Source of the DNA: Bacteroidales bacterium UBA6117
GTDB taxonomy: Bacteria; Bacteroidota; Bacteroidia; Bacteroidales; VadinHA17
Length of the DNA: 9,676 bases
Direction: 5' to 3'
Assembly (NCBI GenBank): GCA_002428385.1
Contig: DIWB01000008.1
Span: 1 to 9,676 of the forward strand
Below are positions 1 to 6,876 of the stretch, one piece after another. The notes under the pieces are model-generated. The model had not been told where the DNA came from. It saw only the letters and a program-made list of their open reading frames with translations, and did no database searches. How positions within the stretch are numbered: the first letter of the stretch is position 1; each line of letters opens with the position of its first letter. A program made the position numbers and the translations under genes.

Positions 1-945
1 CCTACTTCGCTTACGATAACCGAAGGCAGACTGCTGAGTGATGTAGTGAAGAAGACCAAGGTAATACTGCAGGTCGGAACCCAGCAACGCTCCAGCCCTC
101 AGTGGAGGATCGCTGCCGAACTTGTACGGAACGGCAGAATCGGCAAGCTCCACACTGTAAAAATAGGATTGCCGGGTGATCCTGCCGGACCTGAAGCTCC
201 TGAAATGCCTGTTCCGAAGAACCTGAATTATGATATGTGGCTGGGATCCACACCCGAAGTCTACTATACCGAGATTCGTGTCCATCCGCAAAATGATTTC
301 GGACGTCCGGGATGGCTGAGATGTGAACAGTTTGGCGCCGGCATGATAACAGGCTGGGGTCAGCACCATTTCGACTCGGCAGCATGGGGAATGGATACAG
401 AACTGACCGGTCCGGTATCGATCGAAGCAGTTGCCCAGTTCGCGAAAGCAGGATTGTGGGATGTTCACGGCGACTTCATGTCAATAGCAGAATATGCCAA
501 CGGAGTGACACAGCTTACAAGCGGAAACTATCCTAACGGAGTAAGATATGAAGGAACAGAGGGATGGATCTTCGTGACACGCGGCAACTACAGGGCCACC
601 GACAGTGATCCTATAGTTCAGGCTCAGAATACTAAAGCCCTCGATGCCAGCGATCCTAAAATCCTCACTTCAGTGATCGGACCGGATGAAATTCACCTCT
701 ATGAAAGCAGTGATCAGGCAGGCAACTGGCTCGACTGCATCAAATCGCGCAAGGAACCGATATCTCCGGTCGAGATCGGACACAGGGCATGCACTGTCTG
801 CCTTGTTACCCATATTGCAATGAAACTGGGAAGAAAACTGAAATGGAACCCCGACACTGAAAAATTTGTGGGGGACGATGAGGCCAACAGCTTGCTGTCA
901 AGACCGCAGAGAGCTCCGTACGGAACCAATTACATCAAACTGTAA
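1..945 (+). CDS. Gfo/Idh/MocA family oxidoreductase, 3' part (5' end outside window)
   Basis: The frame is open from base 1, so the gene starts upstream; the GTG at 46 is internal and not the start. 314 residues are visible and end at TAA 943-945. The family comprises NAD(P)-dependent oxidoreductases of sugars, inositols and related polyols. The first visible codons (PTSLTITEG) fit the stretch just after the conserved EKP motif, so most of the Rossmann domain is missing. The segment VGTQQRS and the later GAGMITGWGQHHFDSAAWGM (about residues 112-131) are typical of the C-terminal alpha/beta substrate domain in the secreted or Tat-exported Bacteroidetes/Planctomycetes subgroup, with His residues likely near the active site. 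Whether an export signal exists cannot be seen. A DUF6807 gene follows after 33 bases on the same strand, a common pairing in carbohydrate loci. The substrate cannot be assigned. Confidence 0.9.
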   Translation, partial: PTSLTITEGRLLSDVVKKTKVILQVGTQQRSSPQWRIAAELVRNGRIGKLHTVKIGLPGDPAGPEAPEMPVPKNLNYDMWLGSTPEVYYTEIRVHPQNDFGRPGWLRCEQFGAGMITGWGQHHFDSAAWGMDTELTGPVSIEAVAQFAKAGLWDVHGDFMSIAEYANGVTQLTSGNYPNGVRYEGTEGWIFVTRGNYRATDSDPIVQAQNTKALDASDPKILTSVIGPDEIHLYESSDQAGNWLDCIKSRKEPISPVEIGHRACTVCLVTHIAMKLGRKLKWNPDTEKFVGDDEANSLLSRPQRAPYGTNYIKL

Positions 946-978
946 TCTGATTTTTTACAAATCTGAAAATAATTACAA

Positions 979-1887
979 ATGCAAAGACTGATTCGGTACA
1001 TCCTCATCGTCATGATGGGGAGTACTATTTTTTTGCAGGCATCCGCTGCAAAGCTGACAGCAGAGAAAACAGGATCCAAAATCAATGTGAGCATCGACGG
1101 AAAATTCTTTACAAGCTACATCTTTTCAGAGGATGAGAAATACCCGTTCTTCTACCCTGTGAACGGACCGGTAACAGGAGGTTCGGTAACATCGATGAGA
1201 AACGCTGTTTATCCACACCACACATCTCTTTTCTTTGGATGCGACATGGTAAACGGAGGAAATTACTGGCAGGAAGGGATTGAACGCGGAAGGATAATCT
1301 CGGTAAATGCCCGCATCGAGAAAGAAGGAGGCGATACAGTTGTGATAACCGACGAATGTATATGGAGCCGCCCTGGGGCGCTTTCTCCTGTAAAGGATAC
1401 CCGGAGATACATAATAACCGCACCGGCAGATGACATGACACTCATCGATGTTGAAATTACAATGCTTACACTGATGGATGTCCATATCAGGAAAACCAAC
1501 CATTCGTTGTTCAGCGCCAGACTGGCCGCTGACATTTCCGTTACCAACGGCGGCACAATGATAAATGCAGAGGGTGCAAAAAGCGAAAAGGATACATTCG
1601 GAAAAAGATCCCCATGGATAGATTTCAGCGGAAAAAGGGGAAATGTAACTGAAGGCCTGGCAATAATGCAGCACCCTTCAAATCCATGGTACCCAGCCCC
1701 CTGGTTTACCCGCGACTACGGGTTCATTTCACCGACACCCATGTACTGGCCTGAAAACGGCGAGGAGACTTTCCTGAAGGTTGGAACCAGACTTGAGCTG
1801 AAATACAGGGTTCTGGTCCATTCAGGCGATCATACTCAGGCAGATATAGCCGGAGAGTTTAATAAATACATCTCAGGAACGTTATAA
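979..1887 (+). CDS. secreted DUF6807 ('PmoA family') protein
   Basis: 302 residues. An N-terminal signal peptide is visible: basic MQRLIR, a hydrophobic core to about residue 20, and a likely cut after ASA-A near residue 24. The remainder matches the DUF6807 family, often labelled 'methane oxygenase PmoA'. Family-type features are YPFFYPVNGP, the YPHHTSLFFGCDMVNGGNYW region and a late block HPSNPWYPAPWFTRDYG with FISPTPMYW. There is no transmembrane segment beyond the signal peptide, so it is not the membrane subunit of particulate methane monooxygenase and that name should not be read as function. The biochemical role is unknown. Members often sit beside Gfo/Idh/MocA oxidoreductases, as here, so a periplasmic role in processing an unusual sugar is a reasonable inference. 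The stop codon (1885-1887) lies inside the first GTTATAAC repeat of the downstream hairpin. Confidence 0.85.
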   Translation: MQRLIRYILIVMMGSTIFLQASAAKLTAEKTGSKINVSIDGKFFTSYIFSEDEKYPFFYPVNGPVTGGSVTSMRNAVYPHHTSLFFGCDMVNGGNYWQEGIERGRIISVNARIEKEGGDTVVITDECIWSRPGALSPVKDTRRYIITAPADDMTLIDVEITMLTLMDVHIRKTNHSLFSARLAADISVTNGGTMINAEGAKSEKDTFGKRSPWIDFSGKRGNVTEGLAIMQHPSNPWYPAPWFTRDYGFISPTPMYWPENGEETFLKVGTRLELKYRVLVHSGDHTQADIAGEFNKYISGTL

Positions 1888-1921
1888 CAATGTTATAACA
1901 AGGTTATAACATTGTTATAAC
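1881..1921. repeat. four GTTATAAC palindromes at 11-bp period forming a 19-bp hairpin
   Basis: GTTATAAC occurs at 1881-1888, 1892-1899, 1903-1910 and 1914-1921, exactly 11 bp apart. Each copy is a perfect 8-bp palindrome. The outer spacers are AAT and ATT and the middle one is AAG, so the left arm (1881-1899) is the exact reverse complement of the right arm (1903-1921) around a 3-base loop. The array lies between convergent genes and overlaps the stop codon of the DUF6807 gene; the GH3 stop is at 1927-1929. A bidirectional transcription end is the simplest role, but the stem is AT-rich and no strong T tract follows on either strand. Operator-like binding on one helix face is an alternative. 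Confidence 0.85.
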
Positions 1922-1926
1922 GCAGT

Positions 1927-3846
1927 TTATTTCAGATCGACCCTGGCTTTAAGTATCCCTGTCTCCTTAATCCCCGCTCCTTTCTGAGGCTGACCTCCGC
2001 CGACTGTAATCTCAAAACGGCCCGGTAAGTTCACTTTCTTTCCTTCTTCATTAATCAGGGAAAATGCATCAGCGGGAAGTTCAATTGTCACGGTTTTCAT
2101 TTCACCGGGAAGCAGATGAATTCTTCTGAAAGCTTTCAGGGTGCGGACAGGCGCTGTAAGCTGTGAATTAAGGCTTGAAATATAAACCTGAATAACCTCA
2201 TCGCCAGCCATTTTACCCGAATTCATCACTTTCACCGACACCTCCTTCGTTCCTGAGGGAGTCGTGTTCAGGTTAACCTTCAGTTTTTTATATTTGAAAG
2301 TAGTGTAGCTGAGACCGTATCCGAAAGGATAAAGCGGTTCGCCGGTGAAATACCTGTATGTTCTGTTGTACATCCGGTAATTCTCAAAGGGCGGAAGGTC
2401 CTTTTCCGACTTGTAAAAAGTAACCGGAAGACGTCCGGCCGGATTGTAATCGCCGAAAATTACATCTGCAATTGCCTCTCCCCCTGCCTGACCGGGATAC
2501 CAGGCTTCCAGGATAGCAGGAATATGTTCTTTTTCCCAGTTCACGGCAAGGGCGCTGCCATTGAGCAAAACCAGAATCACAGGCTTGCCGAGTGCATGGA
2601 TCTCCCTGATCAGCTCCTGCTGAACATCCGGAAGATCGATTCTAGTCCGGTCTCCCCCCCTGAAACCATCAACTGTAACACGCATCTCTTCCCCCTCAAG
2701 TCTCGGCGTTATCCCCATGCACATGATAACAACATCAGCTTTGCCTGCAGCATCGAGGGCTTCCGATTTCAGTTCAGCAGCCTCTTTCTGAGAAGGCATG
2801 CCTGCAACCCACTCACATCCACGGGCATAAATCACTTCCGATCTGCCTGACAGTTTTTCCCTGATTCCTCTTAGCGGAGTGACCGGATCCGACGGGGTTC
2901 CGTTGTAATTGCCCAGCAGTACAAACGACTCGTCGGAATTCGGACCAATAACGGCAACCGTGCCGATATCCTTTTTCAAGGGTAGAAGACCGTTCTCATT
3001 CTTAAGCAGGGAATTGCTTCCGCAGCACGTTTCACCGTTATACCTGTTGTAGGCGCACATCACCGAATATGCCTTCCCTCCTTTATACCCATCTCGAACT
3101 GGGGCATGTAAGTGTCCCACAAATCTCTCTCGTCAGTGAAAGCGTTAAATGAATGGCGTTCTGGTTCCGGTCCGCTGTGGACCACATAATGTTTCACAGT
3201 GGCAATAGTCTTGAAGTACTTCGGGTCATCGCCCTGCAGGCCCTTGATGAACTGAATGCCAAGCCTTCCGGTCAGAAAAGGATCCTCGCCGTAGGTTTCC
3301 TGCCCTCTCCCCCATCTCGGATCCCTGAAGATATTGATGTTGGGGGTCCAGAAAGTCAGTCCCTGGTATCTTTTCCTGGAACCGTTCCTTGCAAATTCGT
3401 GATGCTTGGCCCTTGCCTCATCAGAAATAGCTGTGGAAACCCTGAAGATCAGATCCTCATAATGTGGCTCCCAACCCTATTGCCTGGGGATAGACAGTGG
3501 CCAGTCCGGCTCTCCCGACACCGTGAAGACATTCATTCCACCATTCATACTCCGGTATCTCCAGCCTGTCGATAGCCGGGGCAGCATTCATCATCTGACT
3601 GATTTTCTCCTCAATTGTCATCCTTCCCACGAGGTCGTTAACCCTGACTTCCAGCGGGAGTGAAGGATCCTTATACCTGAATTCCGTACTTGTCTGTCCG
3701 GCGGCAATCCATGCCGTAAAAAGCAAAATTGCAGCCGGAAGAAAGAACCTGCGGCTGACTGGTAAACTGGTTTTCTTGTGCTGGTTGATTTTACTGTGAG
3801 GTAACATTTTCAACATATTTGCCATTGCACCCTGAACTGTTCCCAT
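1927..3846 (-). pseudogene. glycoside hydrolase family 3 (beta-glucosidase/xylosidase type), broken
   Basis: This is a GH3 gene read from 3846 down to 1927 that no longer encodes one protein. Part one (3846-3457) has a basic N-terminus, a hydrophobic signal segment (RRFFLPAAILLFTAWIAAGQ) and the GH3 motif EYEWWNECLHGVGRAG...YPQAIGL. It stops at TGA 3457-3459. Homology continues in another frame (about 3462 to 3080) with LIFRVSTAISDEARAKHH, NINIFRDPRWGRGQETYGEDP, KHYVVHSGPE and ERDLWDTYMPQFE. Near 3076-3080 it returns to the first frame as KAYSVMCAYNRYNGETCC. At about 3001-3009 SNSLL runs straight into LLKNENGLLPL, skipping the roughly 100 residues that carry the nucleophile Asp (GYVVSD-type motif). 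The C-terminal GH3 domain and fibronectin-III-like end (YPFGYGLSYTTF) are intact. The ATG at 3846 is 9 bases past the upstream stop, and ATGs at 3816 and 3807 sit closer to the signal peptide. It was probably a secreted xylan or glucan exo-glycosidase, now inactive as sequenced. Confidence 0.88.
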
Positions 3847-3855
3847 TCTTCAGAT

Positions 3856-4560
3856 TCAGGTGACATTATTCCTTTCCTGAGTCATCCTGTAGAGACAATC
3901 CGTTCTCCGGCACGAGCTGCAGGGATATGGATCAAAGTTAACATCTGCTCCTATCCCGATCAATCCGCTTACCGACTTTTCAGGGTTCATAAGCGCCGAA
4001 GCGTTGAGGCTGACTCCGCAGGAATTGCCGGGCATGAGTTCAAACAACTTGTGCTGTTCCGATACGTCCCATCCGCAATAGCCCGGACTATACCGGTTTG
4101 TAACCCTTAAGCCGGAGATTTCAGCAGCTTTCCTCACTTCCAGAAGAACCAGACGGGATGCCCGTTCCGCAATCTCACTTCCTATCATGTCGTAAATATA
4201 GGATGCCAGGGGATCTCCGTCTTCCATGGCCTTCCTGCAGAGTTTTTCAGGTTCCGGACCAGCCGTACAGATAAAGAGGGCAAATGATTCTGCTTTCCTT
4301 ACCTGTGCAAAGACAACATTTTTCAGACTAAAATCAATACCATGTATAGTTACTGATTTCCCGGCATTCTTCCATTCCTCTACGGGATATATCCTGTATT
4401 CGGCTTTTGCTGAACAAACAGGGGCAACGTTGCCGACCAGCTCACGGATCAGACCGGAAAAATCATCAGCCTGATATCCTTCCCCGTAACCGAGCAGTCT
4501 GCCTATCCGTTCGCCATCGACGTCAAGTTCTGAAAAATCGTATTGAAATGTGTTCATCAT
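3856..4560 (-). CDS. stand-alone MetH-type reactivation (activation domain) protein
   Basis: The start is ATG at 4560, which overlaps the upstream TGA as ATGA (4-base overlap, translational coupling) and gives 234 residues; an ATG at 4611 lies inside the upstream gene and is rejected. The protein resembles the AdoMet-binding reactivation domain of cobalamin-dependent methionine synthase, which re-methylates oxidised cob(II)alamin using AdoMet and an electron. RYSPGY at residues 156-161 matches the RxxPGY AdoMet-binding signature, followed by GWDVSEQHKLFELM and a GVSLNASALMNPEKSVSGLIG block. Free-standing versions are known, for example the TM0269 partner of the Thermotoga synthase TM0268. A C-terminal CSSC...C cluster (Cys214, 217, 222) is not part of E. 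coli MetH and might bind Fe-S or zinc. It is the last intact gene of the operon. The likely partner is the corrinoid protein encoded at 6877-7545. Confidence 0.85.
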   Translation of the reverse strand: MMNTFQYDFSELDVDGERIGRLLGYGEGYQADDFSGLIRELVGNVAPVCSAKAEYRIYPVEEWKNAGKSVTIHGIDFSLKNVVFAQVRKAESFALFICTAGPEPEKLCRKAMEDGDPLASYIYDMIGSEIAERASRLVLLEVRKAAEISGLRVTNRYSPGYCGWDVSEQHKLFELMPGNSCGVSLNASALMNPEKSVSGLIGIGADVNFDPYPCSSCRRTDCLYRMTQERNNVT

Positions 4561-5999
4561 GCCTGATCCAGTCCTGATTCGCTGACAATTCTTCCAACAA
4601 CATCTTCCCATCCCAGCGACATAAGGTGAATCCCGCTTATCCCCCTCTTTCTCCTTAATGACGCGATCATTTCAAGTGTTATTGCTATTCCTTCCTCCCG
4701 GGCTCCGTCTCCTGCCTTTTCCATGCGACTGAGTATCTTTTCAGGAAGGTACACACCTGGCACCTTCTCGTGGAGGTAAAGTGCTGCCTTATAGCTTTTC
4801 AGCGGTACCAGCCCCACAAGAATACTTACCTTGCCGAGGACATTTCGCCTGTCAAGCTGTTCGAGCCAGGGATCAAGCCTTTCCGGTTCGAAGATTATGT
4901 TGGTCTGAAAGAACTGGGCTCCGGCGTTAACCTTTTTCTGATCCCTTATGGCCTGAAGTTCGGGATCCAGTGCAAAGGGTGTAGTTGCAGCGCCAAGAAA
5001 ATATGAGGGCGGATGTTTCATTTTTCTTCCGTCGAGGTAGATGCCCTCATCGCGCATTCTGCGGAGAATCCACAGCATCTGTACCGAATCGAGGTCGTTT
5101 ATGTTCATATCGCTTGATGGCGGAGGTCCCACAACCGGACTATCTCCTGTGACACACAGTATATTTTTTATTCCGAACTGCCCCGCTCCGATTGCATCCG
5201 CTTGCAGTGATATTCGTGTTGAATCGCGGGCGGCGATCTGAAACACAGGCTCTGCATTCAGATCAACTGCAACCTTGCAGCAGGCCAGCGCTGACATCTT
5301 CGGTATAGCCGATGAAGCGTCGGTAAAATTTATAGCCTTTACATATGGTCTTACCAGCTCTATGTCATTTTTAAGTTTTCCGGAATCGGCACTCAGCGGC
5401 GGAGTCACTTCCGTGGCAACCACGAACCGGCCTTCCCTGAGACTCTTTTCCAGTTCCGAGACCGGCTCCTTGTAAGCGGCCGCGTGATACTCTGAATCGC
5501 CGTTCCACCATACAGGCTGTCTTACAGTTTTGAAAACCGAATCCCACACCTGTTTTTTAAGCTCCCTGTCGCGCGAGAACAGCGATCCGATGAATCTTCC
5601 GGTACCAGTTCTTCCGATCTGACTGAATACATCAGCCCATGTTTCGGTACCCGCCCTGCTCCAGTCGAGGGGAGGCAAAACTTCCAGGAGAGTTTCCTCC
5701 CGTCCGGTTTTCCTGGCCCTGAAGTATATGGCATGCCAGACGCATCTTCTTGTGGGGTCTACATAGCAGTGTCCGTCGGGAGTAACACCCCCGCAGGGTC
5801 CGTTTCTGAGACCTTTGGGGCACTCCATACAGCAGATGAAGGCTGTCTCCTGAAGAAGGCAATTGCCGCACATCCGGCAGCCCCATACCGGACCCTTGAC
5901 AATTATCTCGATCTTTTCCCGGAAACGCTTTCCAAAAGACTCCCGCTTGAACGGATAAAAGGGGGGTTGCCACCGGCGGGCAGGCTTGATACCAGACAT
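4557..5999 (-). CDS. fused MetV-MetF methylenetetrahydrofolate reductase
   Basis: 480 residues, ATG at 5999, 32 bases after the stop of the preceding operon gene. Residues about 25-100 form a cysteine-rich MetV-type domain (the 'methylenetetrahydrofolate reductase C-terminal' family) with Cys41, 44, 47, 56, 57, 60, 69, 78 and 86, including CRMCGNC and CPKGLRNGPCGG. Such Cys patterns in MetV bind metal or Fe-S. Residues about 190-475 form a MetF TIM barrel, with VVATEVTPP (193-201), CVTGDSP (282-288) and NAGAQFFQTN (358-367), all usual for the FAD-dependent reductase interconverting 5,10-methylene-THF and 5-methyl-THF. A linker of about 90 residues lies between. In acetogens MetV and MetF are normally separate subunits; here they are one chain. 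The enzyme connects the methyl-THF made or used by the neighbouring methyltransferase to the rest of one-carbon metabolism. The direction in vivo and the electron carrier are not evident. Its stop overlaps the next start. Confidence 0.9.
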   Translation of the reverse strand: MSGIKPARRWQPPFYPFKRESFGKRFREKIEIIVKGPVWGCRMCGNCLLQETAFICCMECPKGLRNGPCGGVTPDGHCYVDPTRRCVWHAIYFRARKTGREETLLEVLPPLDWSRAGTETWADVFSQIGRTGTGRFIGSLFSRDRELKKQVWDSVFKTVRQPVWWNGDSEYHAAAYKEPVSELEKSLREGRFVVATEVTPPLSADSGKLKNDIELVRPYVKAINFTDASSAIPKMSALACCKVAVDLNAEPVFQIAARDSTRISLQADAIGAGQFGIKNILCVTGDSPVVGPPPSSDMNINDLDSVQMLWILRRMRDEGIYLDGRKMKHPPSYFLGAATTPFALDPELQAIRDQKKVNAGAQFFQTNIIFEPERLDPWLEQLDRRNVLGKVSILVGLVPLKSYKAALYLHEKVPGVYLPEKILSRMEKAGDGAREEGIAITLEMIASLRRKRGISGIHLMSLGWEDVVGRIVSESGLDQA

Positions 6000-6031
6000 A
6001 TATTAAGTTATAATGACTGAAGCAAAGGACT

Positions 6032-6874
6032 TCAGGAATTGCGGCTTTGAAAATACTCAACAAATCTGATGGCAAAGTCATCCCTTCCAAGAACAAGATC
6101 GGCAGCACGGGCTGCAGATGTTGATTTTTCAGGATTTGCTATCGGGCAGGTCACTCCGCAATAAATGGCAAGCGTCATGAAGGCTGAGTTGAGCGACTCC
6201 CTGTCGGGCAGCCCGAATGATATGTTGCTTGCTCCCATGGTAATGTTAAGACCAAGCTTCCGGTGCAACTGTCTGATAGTATCGAGTGTGACAACGCAGG
6301 CTTGAGGTTCGGCGCTTACAGCCATTGCCAGCGGATCGGCAATCACATCCTCCACCCTGATTCCGGCCGTAACGGCCCTGTCGATAATCTTTTCTATTAT
6401 CGACACCCTCTTTTCCGGGTCGTTGGTGATCCCTTCATCATCCATGCACAGGCCTATGATCGCAGCGCCATACTCCTTTGCAACGGGAATTAGAGCCCTG
6501 AGTGACTCCTCCTTGCCGTTTACCGAATTGATAAGACATTTGCCTGCCGAAACCTTAAGGCCGGCTTCGATGGCTGACGGATTCGGGGAATCAAGACACA
6601 GGGGAATGTCAAAATTATCCTGAATGGCTATCACCACTTCCGGAAGTAGCTTCGTATCATCAACACCAGGATAACCGACATTGACATCGAGAATATCGGC
6701 GCCGGCCTTTATCTGGCTGGCTGCCAGTTCAAGCACATAGGAAAAATCTCCTTCCTGAAGAGAAGAGACAAGTTTCCGGCGGCGGGTCGGATTAATCGAT
6801 TCGCCAATAATGATTACAGGACCATCTGTATCAATGATCACCTCCGCGGTCCTGCCTGAAAGAACTGTTTTCAT
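6032..6874 (-). CDS. methyltetrahydrofolate:corrinoid methyltransferase (AcsE/MtgA/MtvA-like)
   Basis: 280 residues, ATG at 6874, two bases after the stop of the corrinoid gene. It is a pterin-binding TIM barrel of the family that includes AcsE, MtgA, MtvA and the folate domain of MetH, moving a methyl group between N5 of tetrahydrofolate and cobalt of a corrinoid protein. Motifs in order: GESINPTRRRK (24-34), GADILDVNVGYPG (58-70), CLDSPNPSAIEAGL (93-106), INSVNG (115-120), DPLAM (180-184) and GASNISFGLPDR (214-225). Asp95, Asn116, Asp180 and Asn217 are candidates for the folate-contacting residues known in AcsE. Length is normal for a free-standing enzyme. Dihydropteroate synthase is the main alternative fold relative, but the GASNISFGLP block and the adjacent corrinoid gene favour the methyltransferase. 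Sequence alone does not show whether methyl flows to or from folate. Confidence 0.9.
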   Translation of the reverse strand: MKTVLSGRTAEVIIDTDGPVIIIGESINPTRRRKLVSSLQEGDFSYVLELAASQIKAGADILDVNVGYPGVDDTKLLPEVVIAIQDNFDIPLCLDSPNPSAIEAGLKVSAGKCLINSVNGKEESLRALIPVAKEYGAAIIGLCMDDEGITNDPEKRVSIIEKIIDRAVTAGIRVEDVIADPLAMAVSAEPQACVVTLDTIRQLHRKLGLNITMGASNISFGLPDRESLNSAFMTLAIYCGVTCPIANPEKSTSAARAADLVLGRDDFAIRFVEYFQSRNS

Positions 6875-6876
6875 GA

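Noticed and set aside
1126..1674. 182-residue antisense reading frame within the DUF6807 gene
   Set aside because: Composition is low-quality and it lies wholly opposite a convincing gene.
979..1887. Particulate methane monooxygenase subunit
   Set aside because: Only a signal peptide is hydrophobic; the protein matches the soluble DUF6807 family, not the membrane PmoA.
1881..1921. CRISPR-like array
   Set aside because: Repeats are 8 bp with 3-bp spacers, far too short for CRISPR, and no cas genes are nearby.
1881..1921. DnaA boxes or replication iterons
   Set aside because: GTTATAAC does not match the DnaA box TTATCCACA and no replication gene is near; the 11-bp period alone is not enough.
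3451..3470. GATCTGATCT duplication as the cause of the first GH3 frameshift
   Set aside because: Removing one copy does not eliminate the TGA at 3457-3459, so the shift must lie at or before that stop.
4557..4611. Upstream ATG at 4611 as start of the activation-domain protein
   Set aside because: The extra residues look out-of-frame relative to the upstream gene, and the ATG at 4560 forms a standard ATGA overlap and starts at the homologous region.
5632..6108. 158-residue minus-strand reading frame overlapping the start of MetV-MetF
   Set aside because: It is an out-of-frame shadow of two well-supported genes and has no recognisable domain.
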